Both the position numbers and the translations under genes were made by a program. 14,448 nucleotides of DNA from positions 1 to 14,448 of the forward strand of contig JAPYQX010000037.1 in NCBI GenBank assembly GCA_029937135.1, written 5' to 3'. This DNA is from Nitrospinota bacterium. Its GTDB lineage: Bacteria > UBA8248. The notes under the pieces were generated by a model. The model searched no databases. It saw only the letters and a program-made list of their open reading frames with translations, and was not told where the DNA came from. Positions 1 to 7,396 of the stretch are shown here, in pieces; the first letter of the stretch is position 1, and each line of letters opens with the position of its first letter.

Positions 1-1
1 C

Positions 2-1145
2 CCCGCGGCCCGGCCGGTTCCCCTTCGTTATGATTTTCGCTACGGCGTTCCTCCAACAGACGGATTTCCCTACGCCCTCTGGCGAAAAATCGTGGGCGGG
101 CGGCTCAGGCTCCTGTCCCGCGCCGGGATGCAGTATGGCCAGCCCGAGGGGTTGGATACGCTCCGGGAGGCCATCGCGGGCTACCTCTCCCGCCACCGGG
201 GGGTCGATTGCGCGGCCGACCAAATCCTCATCGTCAGCGGCTCCCAGCAAGGCCTCGACCTCACCGCCCGGATGCTCCTCGACCCGGAGGACCGCGTTGT
301 CATCGAGGAGCCCCACTACCTCGGAGCGCGGCACGTATTTCTGGCCGCCCGCGCACGGCTGATCCCCGTGCCCGCTGGGCGGAGCGGGCTGGACCTCTCG
401 GCCGCCCCCCCCCTCCGCCGCCCGCGCGAAACTCGCCTACGTCACTCCCTCGCACCAGTTTCCAACCGGGGCCGTCATGCCGCTCGCGCGGCGGCTCGAA
501 CTGCTCGCCTGGGCCGAGCGGGAAAACGTTTATGTAATCGAGGACGACTACGACAGCGAATACCGCTACGGCGGAAGGCCCATCGAAGCGATCCAGGGCC
601 TCGACCGATCAGACCGGGTCATCTACATGGGCACATTCTCGAAGACGGTGTTTTCTGCCCTCCGCGTGGGCTACCTTGTTCTTCCGCCCCCGCTCGTCGA
701 GCCCTTCCGGCGGGCCAAGTGGCTCGCCGATCGGCACACCCCGATTCTCGAACAGGAGGCGCTCGCCAAATTTATCGCGGGCGGCCACTACGACCGCCAT
801 CTGCGCCGCACTCGCCAGCGAATCGCGGCGCGGAGAGCCGCTCTCCTCGAAGCGCTCGAGGAAAGCCTCGGCGTGCGGGTCGTGATCTTGGGGGAAAACG
901 CCGGGTTTCATCTGATGGTCTGGCTAAAGGGGGTGGGGGACAAAGGGCTGGGGCGGCTTATCGGCCGGGCGGCCGGGGCAGGCGTCGGGATCTATTCAAT
1001 CCTGCCTTACTACCTCAACCCCCCGCGCCGCGCGGGTCTTTTGCTCGGGTTCGCTTCGCTTGATGAAGAGGAGATTCGAGAAGGCATTGCCCGGCTGGCG
1101 CGGGTAATGGGTTGTAGCACACGTGGCTCCTCAGCCAATGGCTGA
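2..1145 (+). pseudogene. MocR-type (GntR/aminotransferase-fold) regulator, 5' partial and frameshifted
   Basis: This is the aminotransferase-like domain of a MocR/PdxR-type transcription factor. The family joins an N-terminal GntR winged helix to a fold-type I PLP domain that senses a vitamer or amine. The helix part would lie before base 1. Frame 2 (from base 2 to about 404) encodes the typical start of the PLP domain (YDFRYG, FPYALWRKIV, YGQPEGLDTLREAIAGYL, SGSQQGLDLTARMLLDPED). Frame 3 then carries on without loss of conserved sequence: TPSHQFPTG, the EDDYDSEYRYGG motif, GTFSKTVF with the PLP lysine, and RVGYLVLP, to a TGA at 1143-1145. The switch falls in a run of nine Cs (405-413). Eight Cs would give one open frame reading AAPPSAARAKLAYVTPS. 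Seen directly: the extra base. Unknown: whether it is real. Convergent with the oxidase gene; PLP-dependent aminotransferase alone is the alternative call, but the EDDYDSE and RRLELLAWA segments favour MocR. Confidence 0.85.
405..413 (+). repeat. C9 homopolymer at the MocR frameshift point
   Basis: Nine consecutive Cs lie exactly where the conserved protein moves from frame 2 to frame 3. One C fewer restores a continuous reading frame. It sits in a poorly conserved linker of the protein, so a small length change would be tolerated. It could be a sequencing or assembly error, a fixed mutation or a slippery tract. Confidence 0.8.
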
Positions 1146-1162
1146 GTAGCCGCCGGCTTTTT
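1125..1162 (+). terminator. Hairpin at the end of the MocR gene, probable weak terminator
   Basis: An inverted repeat pairs 1125-1136 with 1140-1151: GGCT, one C/T mismatch, then CTCAGCC, a three-base AAT loop, and GGCTGAG with AGCC at the end. Eleven of twelve positions pair. The MocR stop codon TGA (1143-1145) lies in the 3' arm. The first T5 run starts at 1158, six bases after the stem, which is further than in an ideal intrinsic terminator. I infer termination of the plus-strand transcript; facing the minus strand there is no T-run after the stem. Confidence 0.5.
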
Positions 1163-1185
1163 AGTCCCGCCGGGCTTTTTAGTCC
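1151..1185. repeat. Tandem 17/18-bp repeat between convergent genes
   Basis: CGCCGGCTTTTTAGTCC (1151-1167) is followed directly by CGCCGGGCTTTTTAGTCC (1168-1185), identical except for one added G. The second copy covers the TAA stop of the minus-strand oxidase (1179-1181), so the repeat duplicates the sequence around that stop. A short stem CCGGC/GCCGG can form between the copies and precedes the second T5 run, so the pair may also help plus-strand termination. Confidence 0.75.
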
Positions 1186-4055
1186 TCCAGCGCGTCGGCG
1201 AGGATTTCGGCCAAGTGGCGGGCCTTGCGGCCGGTGCCGTGGCCGATCTGCTGGCGGCAGGAGACCCCGTTGGCGATGATCTGGGTCTCGCTTACTTCCT
1301 TTCGGATGGCGGGGAAGAGTTTCAGCTCGCCGATTTTGAGGGAGATATCGTAGTGGTCCTTCTGGTAGCCGAACGAGCCCGCCATCCCGCAGCAGCCCGA
1401 TGAAATCTCCTCGACCTCGAGGCCGGGGACGAGCTTCAGGGCCTCGAGCGAGGGACCGCTTCCGACGAGGGATTTCTGGTGGCAGTGGCCGTGGAAGAGG
1501 GCCCGGCCCGGCCGCTCGCGGAAGGCGATATCGAGTTCCCCCTTTTCCTTGAGGTGGACGAGGAATTCCTCGAGAAGAAACACGGAGGCGGCTAGCCGCC
1601 GAGTGTCCTCCCCGACGATGAGGTCGGGGTACTCGTCCCGCAGGGTGAGTAGACAGCTCGGCTCCACCCCGACGATATAAGCCCCCTCGCGGATAGCTCC
1701 CGAGAGGCGCATCAGGTTCTCCCCGGCCATGTCTCTCGCCTCGCGGAGCAGGCCGTTTGAAATTTGGGGCCGCCCGCAGCAGCCCATCTCGGCCAGCGCC
1801 ACCTCGAAGCCCGCGGTCTCGAGGACGCGGACGGCCGCACGGCCGACCTCGGGGTGGTGAAAGTTCGTGAAGGTGTCGTTCATGAAAAGAACCTTGCCGC
1901 GCGCCGCCGGGGTCCGGCTTGGCCGCGCCCGGAACCATTCCTCGAAAGTTTCCCCCACGAGGGGCGAGAGCTCGCGCCGCCTGTCCACGCCGATGAAGCG
2001 CTCCATGAGCGCGCGAATGAGACCGTTTCGGTAGCACCAGTTCACGAGGGCGGCAAAGGGTTTGCTTAGCCGGTTAATCTGCGCGATGCGGCCAAAAAGA
2101 CGGGCGCTCGCCGGGGTGCCGTGGCGGTCCCAGTGGGCCTGCATCACCTCGGCCTTGATCTTGGCCATGTCCACGCTCGAGGGGCACTCGGCCTTGCACC
2201 CTTTGCAGCCGAGGCACAGGTCCATCACCTCGTAGAGGCGCTTGCTGGCGATGTCCTCGCCGGGGATGCCGCCCGAGATGACCTCGCGCAGGGCGTTGGC
2301 CCGGCCCCGGGTGGAGTGTTCCTCCTCGTGGGTGGCCTGAAAGGAGGGGCACATCGTCCCGTCCCGCTTTCGGCAGGTCCCCACCCCGTTGCACATCTCG
2401 ACCGCCCGGGCGAATCCGCCGTCGTTTGAGAAATCCATGATGGTGGGGATCGGGACGGTTTCGTAGGCCGGGCTGATCCGAAGATTGGCGGTAAAGGGAT
2501 CGCCGTCCACGATCTTGCCGGGGTTCATCAGCCCGTCGGGGTCGAAGGTCCGCTTCACCTCGCGGAAGGCATCGTAGATTTTGGGGCCGAAGAACTTGGG
2601 GACGAGGTGGCTCCGGGCCAGGCCGTCGCCGTGCTCGCCGCTCATGGCTCCGCCGAATTCAAGGACCAGCTCCGCCGCCTGCTCCTGGATGGAGACCATT
2701 TTTTTCACATCGGAGGCCACCTTGGGGTTGATGCCGGGCCGGATATGTATGAGCCCGACGCTGGAGTGGCCGTAGTAGGAGCCCTCGGTCCCGTGGGCGC
2801 TGATGATTTTTTCGAGCTTGCGGTAGTAGTCGAGGAGCCTTTCGGGCGCGACGGCGCAGTCCTCGATAAAGGCCAAGGGCTTTTTATCGCCCTTGACGCC
2901 GAGGAGAAAACCGAGCCCCGCCTTTCGCACGTTGGAAATGTCGGCCTGTTCACTTGCGGCGAGCAGCGGGACCCGAGCATAGCCGGTGCCCTCCTGCTTG
3001 AGATCGGCCACGAGGGCTTCCACCTTGCCGCGCACCTCGTCCGGACTCTCGCCGAAGAAGACGACCTGGAGGGTGGCCTTCGGGTCCCCGCGCATGAACG
3101 AGGTCATCCAGCGCCTCGCCTCGATGTTCTGTCCCGCGAGGCCGAGGAGGAGGCGGTCCATGATTTCGAGCGCAGCTGGCTTGTGGGCGAGTATCTGGGT
3201 GCTGGCGGCCAGCGCCCGTTCGACGGATTCGAAATGGATGGCCAGCGCGCCGCGCGCCTTCGGGCGGCGGCAGATGCGGACCTTCGCCTCGGTGATGGTG
3301 GCGAGGGTGCCCTCTGATCCAACCAGGAACCTGGCAAGGTTGAAGGGCCCCTCCTTGATCAACTCGTCGAGGTTGTAGCCCGACACCCGGCGCATGATCT
3401 TCGGGTAGCGGTCGTCGATCTCCTGGCGGTTGTCGCCCGAGAGGCGGTGAAGGGTGCGGTAAATCTCGCCGGCCCGTGATTTTTCCTCAAGCGCGGTTCG
3501 AAGCGCGGCGCCCTCGAGGGGGCCGAAGGTGAAGGGTTCCCCGCCCGAGAGAAACCCCGAAATTTCGTGGACATGATCGACGGTCTTTCCGTAGACAAGA
3601 GATTCCGAACCCGACGAGTTGTTCCCAATCATTCCGCCGAGGGTGGCCCGGCTGCTGGTGGAGGTGTTCGGGCCGAAAACGAAGCCGTGGGGCTTGAGGT
3701 AGTCGTTGAAATGGTCCTGGACGAGACCGGGCTGGACGCGGGCCCACTCGCCTCCGGTATCGTGCTCAAGGACGCGGTTCATGTATTTCGAGAAATCAAT
3801 GACGACGGCCCGGCCGACGGTCTGGCCGGCGAGGCTGGTTCCCCCGCCGCGGGGGAGGACGGCCGCCTGGTGGTCCCGGGTGATTTCGAGTGTGCGCCGG
3901 ACATCCTCGGAGTCGCGGGGGATGACGACGCCCACGGGCTCGATGCGGTACATGCTGGCGTCTGTGCTGTAGAGCTTGCGCGAGTAGGGGTCGAAGCGGA
4001 CTTCTCCCTCGATCGCTGCCGTCAGTTCGCCCTCGAGTTTTTCCCAGCCAGCCAT
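1179..4055 (-). CDS. FAD-linked oxidase fused to Fe-S and CCG domains (D-lactate/D-2-hydroxyacid dehydrogenase type)
   Basis: A 958-residue flavoprotein that joins GlcD-like and GlpC/GlcF-like parts in one chain. The FAD-binding (VAO-type) domain occupies about residues 35-260, with PRGGGTSLAGQ at 68-78 and FGPNTSTSSRATLGGMIGNN at about 127-146. The FAD-oxidase C-terminal domain follows to about 520, with SGEHGDG at 472-478 and the closing LMNPGKIVD. Fe-S cysteines are at 555, 561 and 569 and in CLGCKGCKAECP (614-625). Two cysteine-rich CCG modules follow, with GCCG at 758-761, HCH at 857-859 and GCCG at 887-890. By family knowledge such proteins oxidise D-lactate or related D-2-hydroxyacids and pass electrons to the membrane quinone pool; the exact substrate is not visible. 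An ATG eleven codons upstream (4088) has no good ribosome site. The chosen ATG (4055) has AAGGAG nine bases before it. Transcribed divergently from bioB. Confidence 0.9.
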   Translation of the reverse strand: MAGWEKLEGELTAAIEGEVRFDPYSRKLYSTDASMYRIEPVGVVIPRDSEDVRRTLEITRDHQAAVLPRGGGTSLAGQTVGRAVVIDFSKYMNRVLEHDTGGEWARVQPGLVQDHFNDYLKPHGFVFGPNTSTSSRATLGGMIGNNSSGSESLVYGKTVDHVHEISGFLSGGEPFTFGPLEGAALRTALEEKSRAGEIYRTLHRLSGDNRQEIDDRYPKIMRRVSGYNLDELIKEGPFNLARFLVGSEGTLATITEAKVRICRRPKARGALAIHFESVERALAASTQILAHKPAALEIMDRLLLGLAGQNIEARRWMTSFMRGDPKATLQVVFFGESPDEVRGKVEALVADLKQEGTGYARVPLLAASEQADISNVRKAGLGFLLGVKGDKKPLAFIEDCAVAPERLLDYYRKLEKIISAHGTEGSYYGHSSVGLIHIRPGINPKVASDVKKMVSIQEQAAELVLEFGGAMSGEHGDGLARSHLVPKFFGPKIYDAFREVKRTFDPDGLMNPGKIVDGDPFTANLRISPAYETVPIPTIMDFSNDGGFARAVEMCNGVGTCRKRDGTMCPSFQATHEEEHSTRGRANALREVISGGIPGEDIASKRLYEVMDLCLGCKGCKAECPSSVDMAKIKAEVMQAHWDRHGTPASARLFGRIAQINRLSKPFAALVNWCYRNGLIRALMERFIGVDRRRELSPLVGETFEEWFRARPSRTPAARGKVLFMNDTFTNFHHPEVGRAAVRVLETAGFEVALAEMGCCGRPQISNGLLREARDMAGENLMRLSGAIREGAYIVGVEPSCLLTLRDEYPDLIVGEDTRRLAASVFLLEEFLVHLKEKGELDIAFRERPGRALFHGHCHQKSLVGSGPSLEALKLVPGLEVEEISSGCCGMAGSFGYQKDHYDISLKIGELKLFPAIRKEVSETQIIANGVSCRQQIGHGTGRKARHLAEILADALED

Positions 4056-4345
4056 ATTCGGCTGCTCCTTGTAATTGAGACGTTCCATTTCCAGGAATCA
4101 ACCGCCCCGGTAGTCAGCCACCCCGGTGTATGGCCGCGCCGGGGGGTGGAGGATCGTTGGAACCGGGGTCTCGCTTCAGGGGGGGTGTCCCGAACCTGGA
4201 GGGCGCATCATAGGTAGGTCCGCCCGGCGGGGCAAGACGCGCCGGAGTGAAGACGAGGCCGCCTCCGTTGCGAAAATGCCCACCGGGCCATAAGGTAGGG
4301 ACCTTCCGGCGCATTTGGCCGCCGGTTCGAGAGAGAGGATTCGCG
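4056..4345. promoter_or_regulatory. Divergent intergenic region between the oxidase and bioB
   Basis: These 290 bp separate two divergent genes and must hold both promoters. The stretch is GC-rich, with several CCCCGG/CCGGGG patches and a G7 run near 4178. I see no clear -10/-35 pair, no convincing BirA-type operator and no riboswitch. Proximal to bioB is a purine-rich ribosome site, GAGAGAGGA (4331-4339). Confidence 0.4.
4065..4070 (-). promoter_or_regulatory. Ribosome binding site deciding the oxidase start
   Basis: On the minus strand AAGGAG stands nine bases before the ATG at 4055. No comparable site precedes the in-frame ATG at 4088, so the shorter 958-residue protein is preferred. Confidence 0.7.
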
Positions 4346-5365
4346 ATGGACTACCGGGAGCTGGCCGGGCGCGTAATCGAGGGCGAGGAGGCTTCGCGGG
4401 CGGAGGGCGAGGCGATCCTCGATTCGCCGGATGAGGATCTGCTCGCCCTGCTGGACGGGGCCTTCCGGATACGCCGGGAATATTTTGGCCTCTCGGTCCA
4501 GATTCATCAGCTCATGAACGCGAAGAGCGGGCTATGTCCGGAGGACTGCTCCTACTGCTCGCAGTCGGCGGTCTCGGAGGCGGAGATCGAAAAATACGGC
4601 CTCCTGGACCACGAGCACCTCCTCGACGGCGCGCGCCGGGCGGCCGAGGCGGGCTCGCGCCGCTACTGCATGGTGATCAGCGGGAGGGGCCCGACCGACG
4701 CCGAGATCGGCCACCTCACCGGGGCTGTCCGGAAGATCAAGGCGGATTTCGATGTCAGCGTTTGCCTCTCGCTCGGCCTGCTTGGCGGGGACCAGGCCCG
4801 GCGGCTGAAGGAGGCTGGGGTGGACCGCCTCAACCACAACCTCAATACGAGCGAGCGCCACTACACCGAAATCTGCACCACCCACACCTACGCCGACCGG
4901 CTAGAGACACTGGCCGCCGCGCGGGGGGCCGGGCTCGAGCTTTGCTCGGGGGTGATCTTCGGGCAGGGCGAGAGCCGGGCGGATATCTTCGACTCGTGTG
5001 AGGCGCTCCGGGCGCTAGGGCCCGAATCGATCCCCGTCAATTTTCTCACCCCCATCCCCGGGACTCCGCTCGAGGGGGCCGAGCCCCTGGGGCCGGTCCA
5101 GTGCCTCCGCCTTCTTTGCCTGATGCGCTACTTCAACCCACGCTCGGAGATTCGCGTCGCCGGGGGGCGCGAGGTCCAGCTCCGCGAGCATCAGGCGATG
5201 GCGCTCTACCCGGCCAATTCCCTTTTCGTTTCGGGCTATCTCACCACGCCGGGCCAGTCGGCCGAGGACGCCCACCGGATGATCCGTGACCTGGGCTTCG
5301 AGGTGGATACGGCCGGCGAGTCGGACCCGCGAATAGGAGCCCGGGCGGAGTCTCAAACCGCCTGA
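4346..5365 (+). CDS. bioB: Biotin synthase BioB
   Basis: Radical SAM enzyme that inserts sulfur into dethiobiotin in the last step of biotin synthesis. The 339-residue length is normal for the family. The radical SAM motif CPEDCSYC gives the 4Fe-4S cysteines 64, 68 and 71. The ligands of the second, sulfur-donating 2Fe-2S cluster are all present: Cys108 (RYCMVISGRGP), Cys140 (SVCLSLG), Cys200 (ELCSGVIFGQGE) and Arg270 (IRVAGGRE). The NHNLNTS substrate/SAM-site motif is at 163-169. The ATG at 4346 has GAGAGAGGA six bases upstream and starts the usual MDYRELA-type N-terminus; in-frame extension upstream to 4247 gives low-complexity sequence and is rejected. No bioA, bioD or bioF is in the window, so it is separate from the rest of the pathway here. 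The WbqC-family gene follows 13 bp later and is probably cotranscribed. Confidence 0.97.
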   Translation: MDYRELAGRVIEGEEASRAEGEAILDSPDEDLLALLDGAFRIRREYFGLSVQIHQLMNAKSGLCPEDCSYCSQSAVSEAEIEKYGLLDHEHLLDGARRAAEAGSRRYCMVISGRGPTDAEIGHLTGAVRKIKADFDVSVCLSLGLLGGDQARRLKEAGVDRLNHNLNTSERHYTEICTTHTYADRLETLAAARGAGLELCSGVIFGQGESRADIFDSCEALRALGPESIPVNFLTPIPGTPLEGAEPLGPVQCLRLLCLMRYFNPRSEIRVAGGREVQLREHQAMALYPANSLFVSGYLTTPGQSAEDAHRMIRDLGFEVDTAGESDPRIGARAESQTA

Positions 5366-5378
5366 GGGAGCGAGCGCC

Positions 5379-6100
5379 TTGATCGTCTCCATCCACCAAC
5401 CCGCCTATCTTCCCTGGCTGGGCTACTTCGACAAGATTTGCCGCTCCGATGTTTTTGTCTTCCTCGATACCGTACAACTCGAAAAAAAAACGGTTTCGTG
5501 AACCGCAACCGCGTCCGCACTGCCTCGGGCGCCGAGTGGCTCACCGTCCCCCTCCTGATGAAGGCGCACACGGAAAAATCAATCGGTGAGATGAAGATCA
5601 ACCCCGCCTCGAACTGGAAGCGAAAGCACATCGCCACGCTGGCGCAGGCCTACCGGGGCTGCCCCCACTACGAGAGATACGCAGGCGGCATCGAGCGCCT
5701 GATCGAGGGCGCGGGCGATTCGATCGGGGATTTTCTCTTCGAGATGCTCGATTATTTCATGAGCGAGCTGGGTCTGGGCGGGCGCAAAGTCCTGCGCGCC
5801 TCCGGGCTCGGCGCGTCGGGCAGCCGGGCCGAGTTGCTCGCCCGGATTGCCGTCGAGGTGGGGGCCGATGTCTATCTCTCGGGGTCCGCCGGCCGGGAGT
5901 ATCTTGATCAAGCGCCGTTCCGGGAGGCGGGAATCGAGGTCGCATTTCAGGATTTCAGGCACCCCGTCTACGATCAGGGCGCGGCCGGATTTGAACTCGA
6001 ATTCGAGCCCAATATGGGCATCGTGGACGCGCTCTTTCACCTGGGGGGTGAGGGGGTGGCGGAGATGCTGGAGCGGGCGGGCGAGGAGACCCAGGCCTAG
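5379..6100 (+). pseudogene. WbqC-like family protein, frameshifted in an A9 tract
   Basis: The TTG start at 5379, eight bases after GAGGGAG (5364-5370), opens frame 3 with the WbqC signature: IHQPAYLPWLGYFDKI, then DVFVFLDTVQLEK. That frame hits a TGA just after the A9 run at 5482-5490. Frame 2 continues the family sequence without a gap: NGFVNRNRVRTASG, EWLTVPL, WKRKHIATL, VYLSGSAGREYLD, IEVAFQDFRHPVY, ending at TAG 6098-6100. Ten As instead of nine would join both parts into 240 residues, about normal length. WbqC-family genes are often found in O-antigen and surface polysaccharide loci; the reaction is not settled from what I can see. Possibly cotranscribed with bioB. It ends 10 bp from the convergent ACAD-like gene, and a small stem at 6096-6109 (CCTAG/TTAGG with one wobble) followed by TTTATTT may end the transcript. 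Sequencing error, pseudogene or slippage-rescued gene are all open. Confidence 0.85.
5482..5490 (+). repeat. A9 homopolymer at the WbqC frameshift point
   Basis: Nine As follow the G of a GAA codon, at the exact junction between the two frames of the WbqC-family gene. One additional A would give the in-frame EKKNGFVNRN. Runs of this length are known to allow RNA polymerase slippage in bacteria, so a fraction of transcripts could be in frame even if the DNA is correct. Confidence 0.8.
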
Positions 6101-6110
6101 CCGCTTAGGT

Positions 6111-7292
6111 TTATTTGAAGTCGAGTGTCTTGGCCTCGAGGCCCAGCGCGATCTTCCCCACGGTTTCGAGGCAGCGGTCGTTCGCGGGGGGCATGACGAG
6201 CCCCGCCATGGCGTCGCGCAGGTGGCGCTCGAGCGGGAACGAGCGGAGGAGGCCCTGCCCGCCGCAGAGGCGAATTCCCCGCTCGGCGAGTTCTTTCGCC
6301 GCCTCGGTGGCCAGATACTTGGCCTGGTTGAGGATGAAGGTCAGTTCCATCTTGCTTAAATTTCCGCGAAGCATCCCGAGTTTTTCGGTGGCCCGCCGCG
6401 CGTTTTCGATCAGCATCGCCATCTCGCCGATCTGCGCCTGAATCCGCTCGGAGTGGGCGATGGATTTCTCCATCCCCCGGAATTTGGTTTTTTTCACGTA
6501 GTCGATGCAAAACTCGTAGGCCGCCTCTGCGATGCCGATATAAACGGCTGTGTAGCCGAGCGACCAGATGCTCATGTCCTTGCCCAGGATTCCGCCCGGC
6601 TCGCCGATCACCTCGCCGGGCTCGACCCGAACGTTGTGAAAGTGCATGGAGTTCGAGACCGTCCCGCGCATCCCGACCGTGTCCCAGTCGTCGATGATCT
6701 CGATGCCCTCGCGGCCCGCGGGCACCATGACGTTGAGCAGGCCCTCCTGGATGTTCCTGGCCCCGTCGAGATAGCTCCAGGTGAAGTAGTGGGTCGCCCC
6801 GGTGGAGAGCGAGCAGAAATGCTTCCTCCCGTCGAGCCTGTAGCCGTCCCCGTCTTTTTTGATTGAGGTGCGGATGGCGAGCTGGTCCCGGAACGAGGAA
6901 CCCGGCTCGCTCGTGATCGAGGAGAAGATGGCGCCGTCCTCCACGACGGCCCGGAAGTAGTGCTCTTGCTGCTCGGGGCTTGCGATCTGGAGCATGAAAT
7001 CGACGACGGCGCTGTGCATGTTGAAGGTCAGCCCCGTCGAGGCGCACCCCTTGGAAATTTTCGAGAGGATCGTGACATAGGTAAGCGAGTCGGCGCCGAT
7101 TCCGCCGAATTCCTTGGGAACGGAAAGGGTCAAAAGACCGGACTCGGCGAGATCTTCGTAATTTTCGGTGGGAAAGCGGGCTTCCTCGTCTATCATTTTC
7201 GCGCGCGGCGCGAACTTCTCCCGGCTCAACTTCTCAGCCAGATCGACCCATTTTTGGTTTTCCGGGGATAGCTGCGTATCCAGGCTGCCCAT
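6111..7292 (-). CDS. Acyl-CoA dehydrogenase family flavoprotein without the usual catalytic Glu
   Basis: A 393-residue protein with the full acyl-CoA dehydrogenase fold: N-terminal helices with VPKEFGGIGAD (58-68), the middle beta domain with SITSEPGSSFRDQLAIRT (125-142) and GYRLDGRKHFCS, and the C-terminal helical domain with LCGGQGLLR (342-350) and ERHLRDA (355-361). In short- and medium-chain enzymes the catalytic Glu lies seven residues after that RDA; here it is Pro368. The alternative Glu site of isovaleryl-CoA dehydrogenase in the YxxxR(E)xF segment is Thr269. The protein may therefore be a monooxygenase- or oxidase-like relative rather than a dehydrogenase (inference). Start: ATG 7292 with GGAGAGG eight bases upstream; an upstream in-frame TTG (7310) overlaps that site. 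It lies 104 bp downstream of the SsuD-like gene on the same strand and is probably cotranscribed. Confidence 0.85.
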   Translation of the reverse strand: MGSLDTQLSPENQKWVDLAEKLSREKFAPRAKMIDEEARFPTENYEDLAESGLLTLSVPKEFGGIGADSLTYVTILSKISKGCASTGLTFNMHSAVVDFMLQIASPEQQEHYFRAVVEDGAIFSSITSEPGSSFRDQLAIRTSIKKDGDGYRLDGRKHFCSLSTGATHYFTWSYLDGARNIQEGLLNVMVPAGREGIEIIDDWDTVGMRGTVSNSMHFHNVRVEPGEVIGEPGGILGKDMSIWSLGYTAVYIGIAEAAYEFCIDYVKKTKFRGMEKSIAHSERIQAQIGEMAMLIENARRATEKLGMLRGNLSKMELTFILNQAKYLATEAAKELAERGIRLCGGQGLLRSFPLERHLRDAMAGLVMPPANDRCLETVGKIALGLEAKTLDFK

Positions 7293-7300
7293 CGTGGTTT

Positions 7301-7307
7301 CCTCTCC
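7301..7307 (-). promoter_or_regulatory. Ribosome binding site deciding the ACAD-like start
   Basis: GGAGAGG on the minus strand is eight bases before the ATG at 7292. The TTG six codons further upstream begins at 7310 and would read through this site, so the ATG is preferred. Confidence 0.6.
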
Positions 7308-7396
7308 CAAAAGACAAAACCGGCTCCGCGCTCTCGTGCGGTGCGGTATTCGGATCGCTGGTGCGGCGGCATTCGGTGCGACGGTAATCAGGGGTT

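Noticed and set aside
92..1063. A single 323-residue open frame on the plus strand
   Set aside because: Only its first part (to about 404) matches the MocR family. After the C9 tract it turns into Arg/Pro/Ala-rich low-complexity sequence while the true protein continues in the next frame.
1015..2037. Long minus-strand open frame of 340 codons
   Set aside because: It is a Pro/Arg/Gly-rich shadow of the oxidase gene in another frame, a usual effect of high GC.
2607..4217. Plus-strand open frames of over 200 codons at 2607-3317 and 3567-4217
   Set aside because: They are antisense shadows of the well-supported oxidase gene and show no family motifs.
4247..4345. Upstream in-frame extension of bioB
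   Set aside because: The added residues are low-complexity and not BioB-like, while the ATG at 4346 has a good ribosome site and a normal N-terminus.
7320..7380. Repeated GTGCGG...ATTCGG words between the SsuD-like and ACAD-like genes
   Set aside because: The words are short, irregular and GC-biased, and do not form a clear repeat array or stem.
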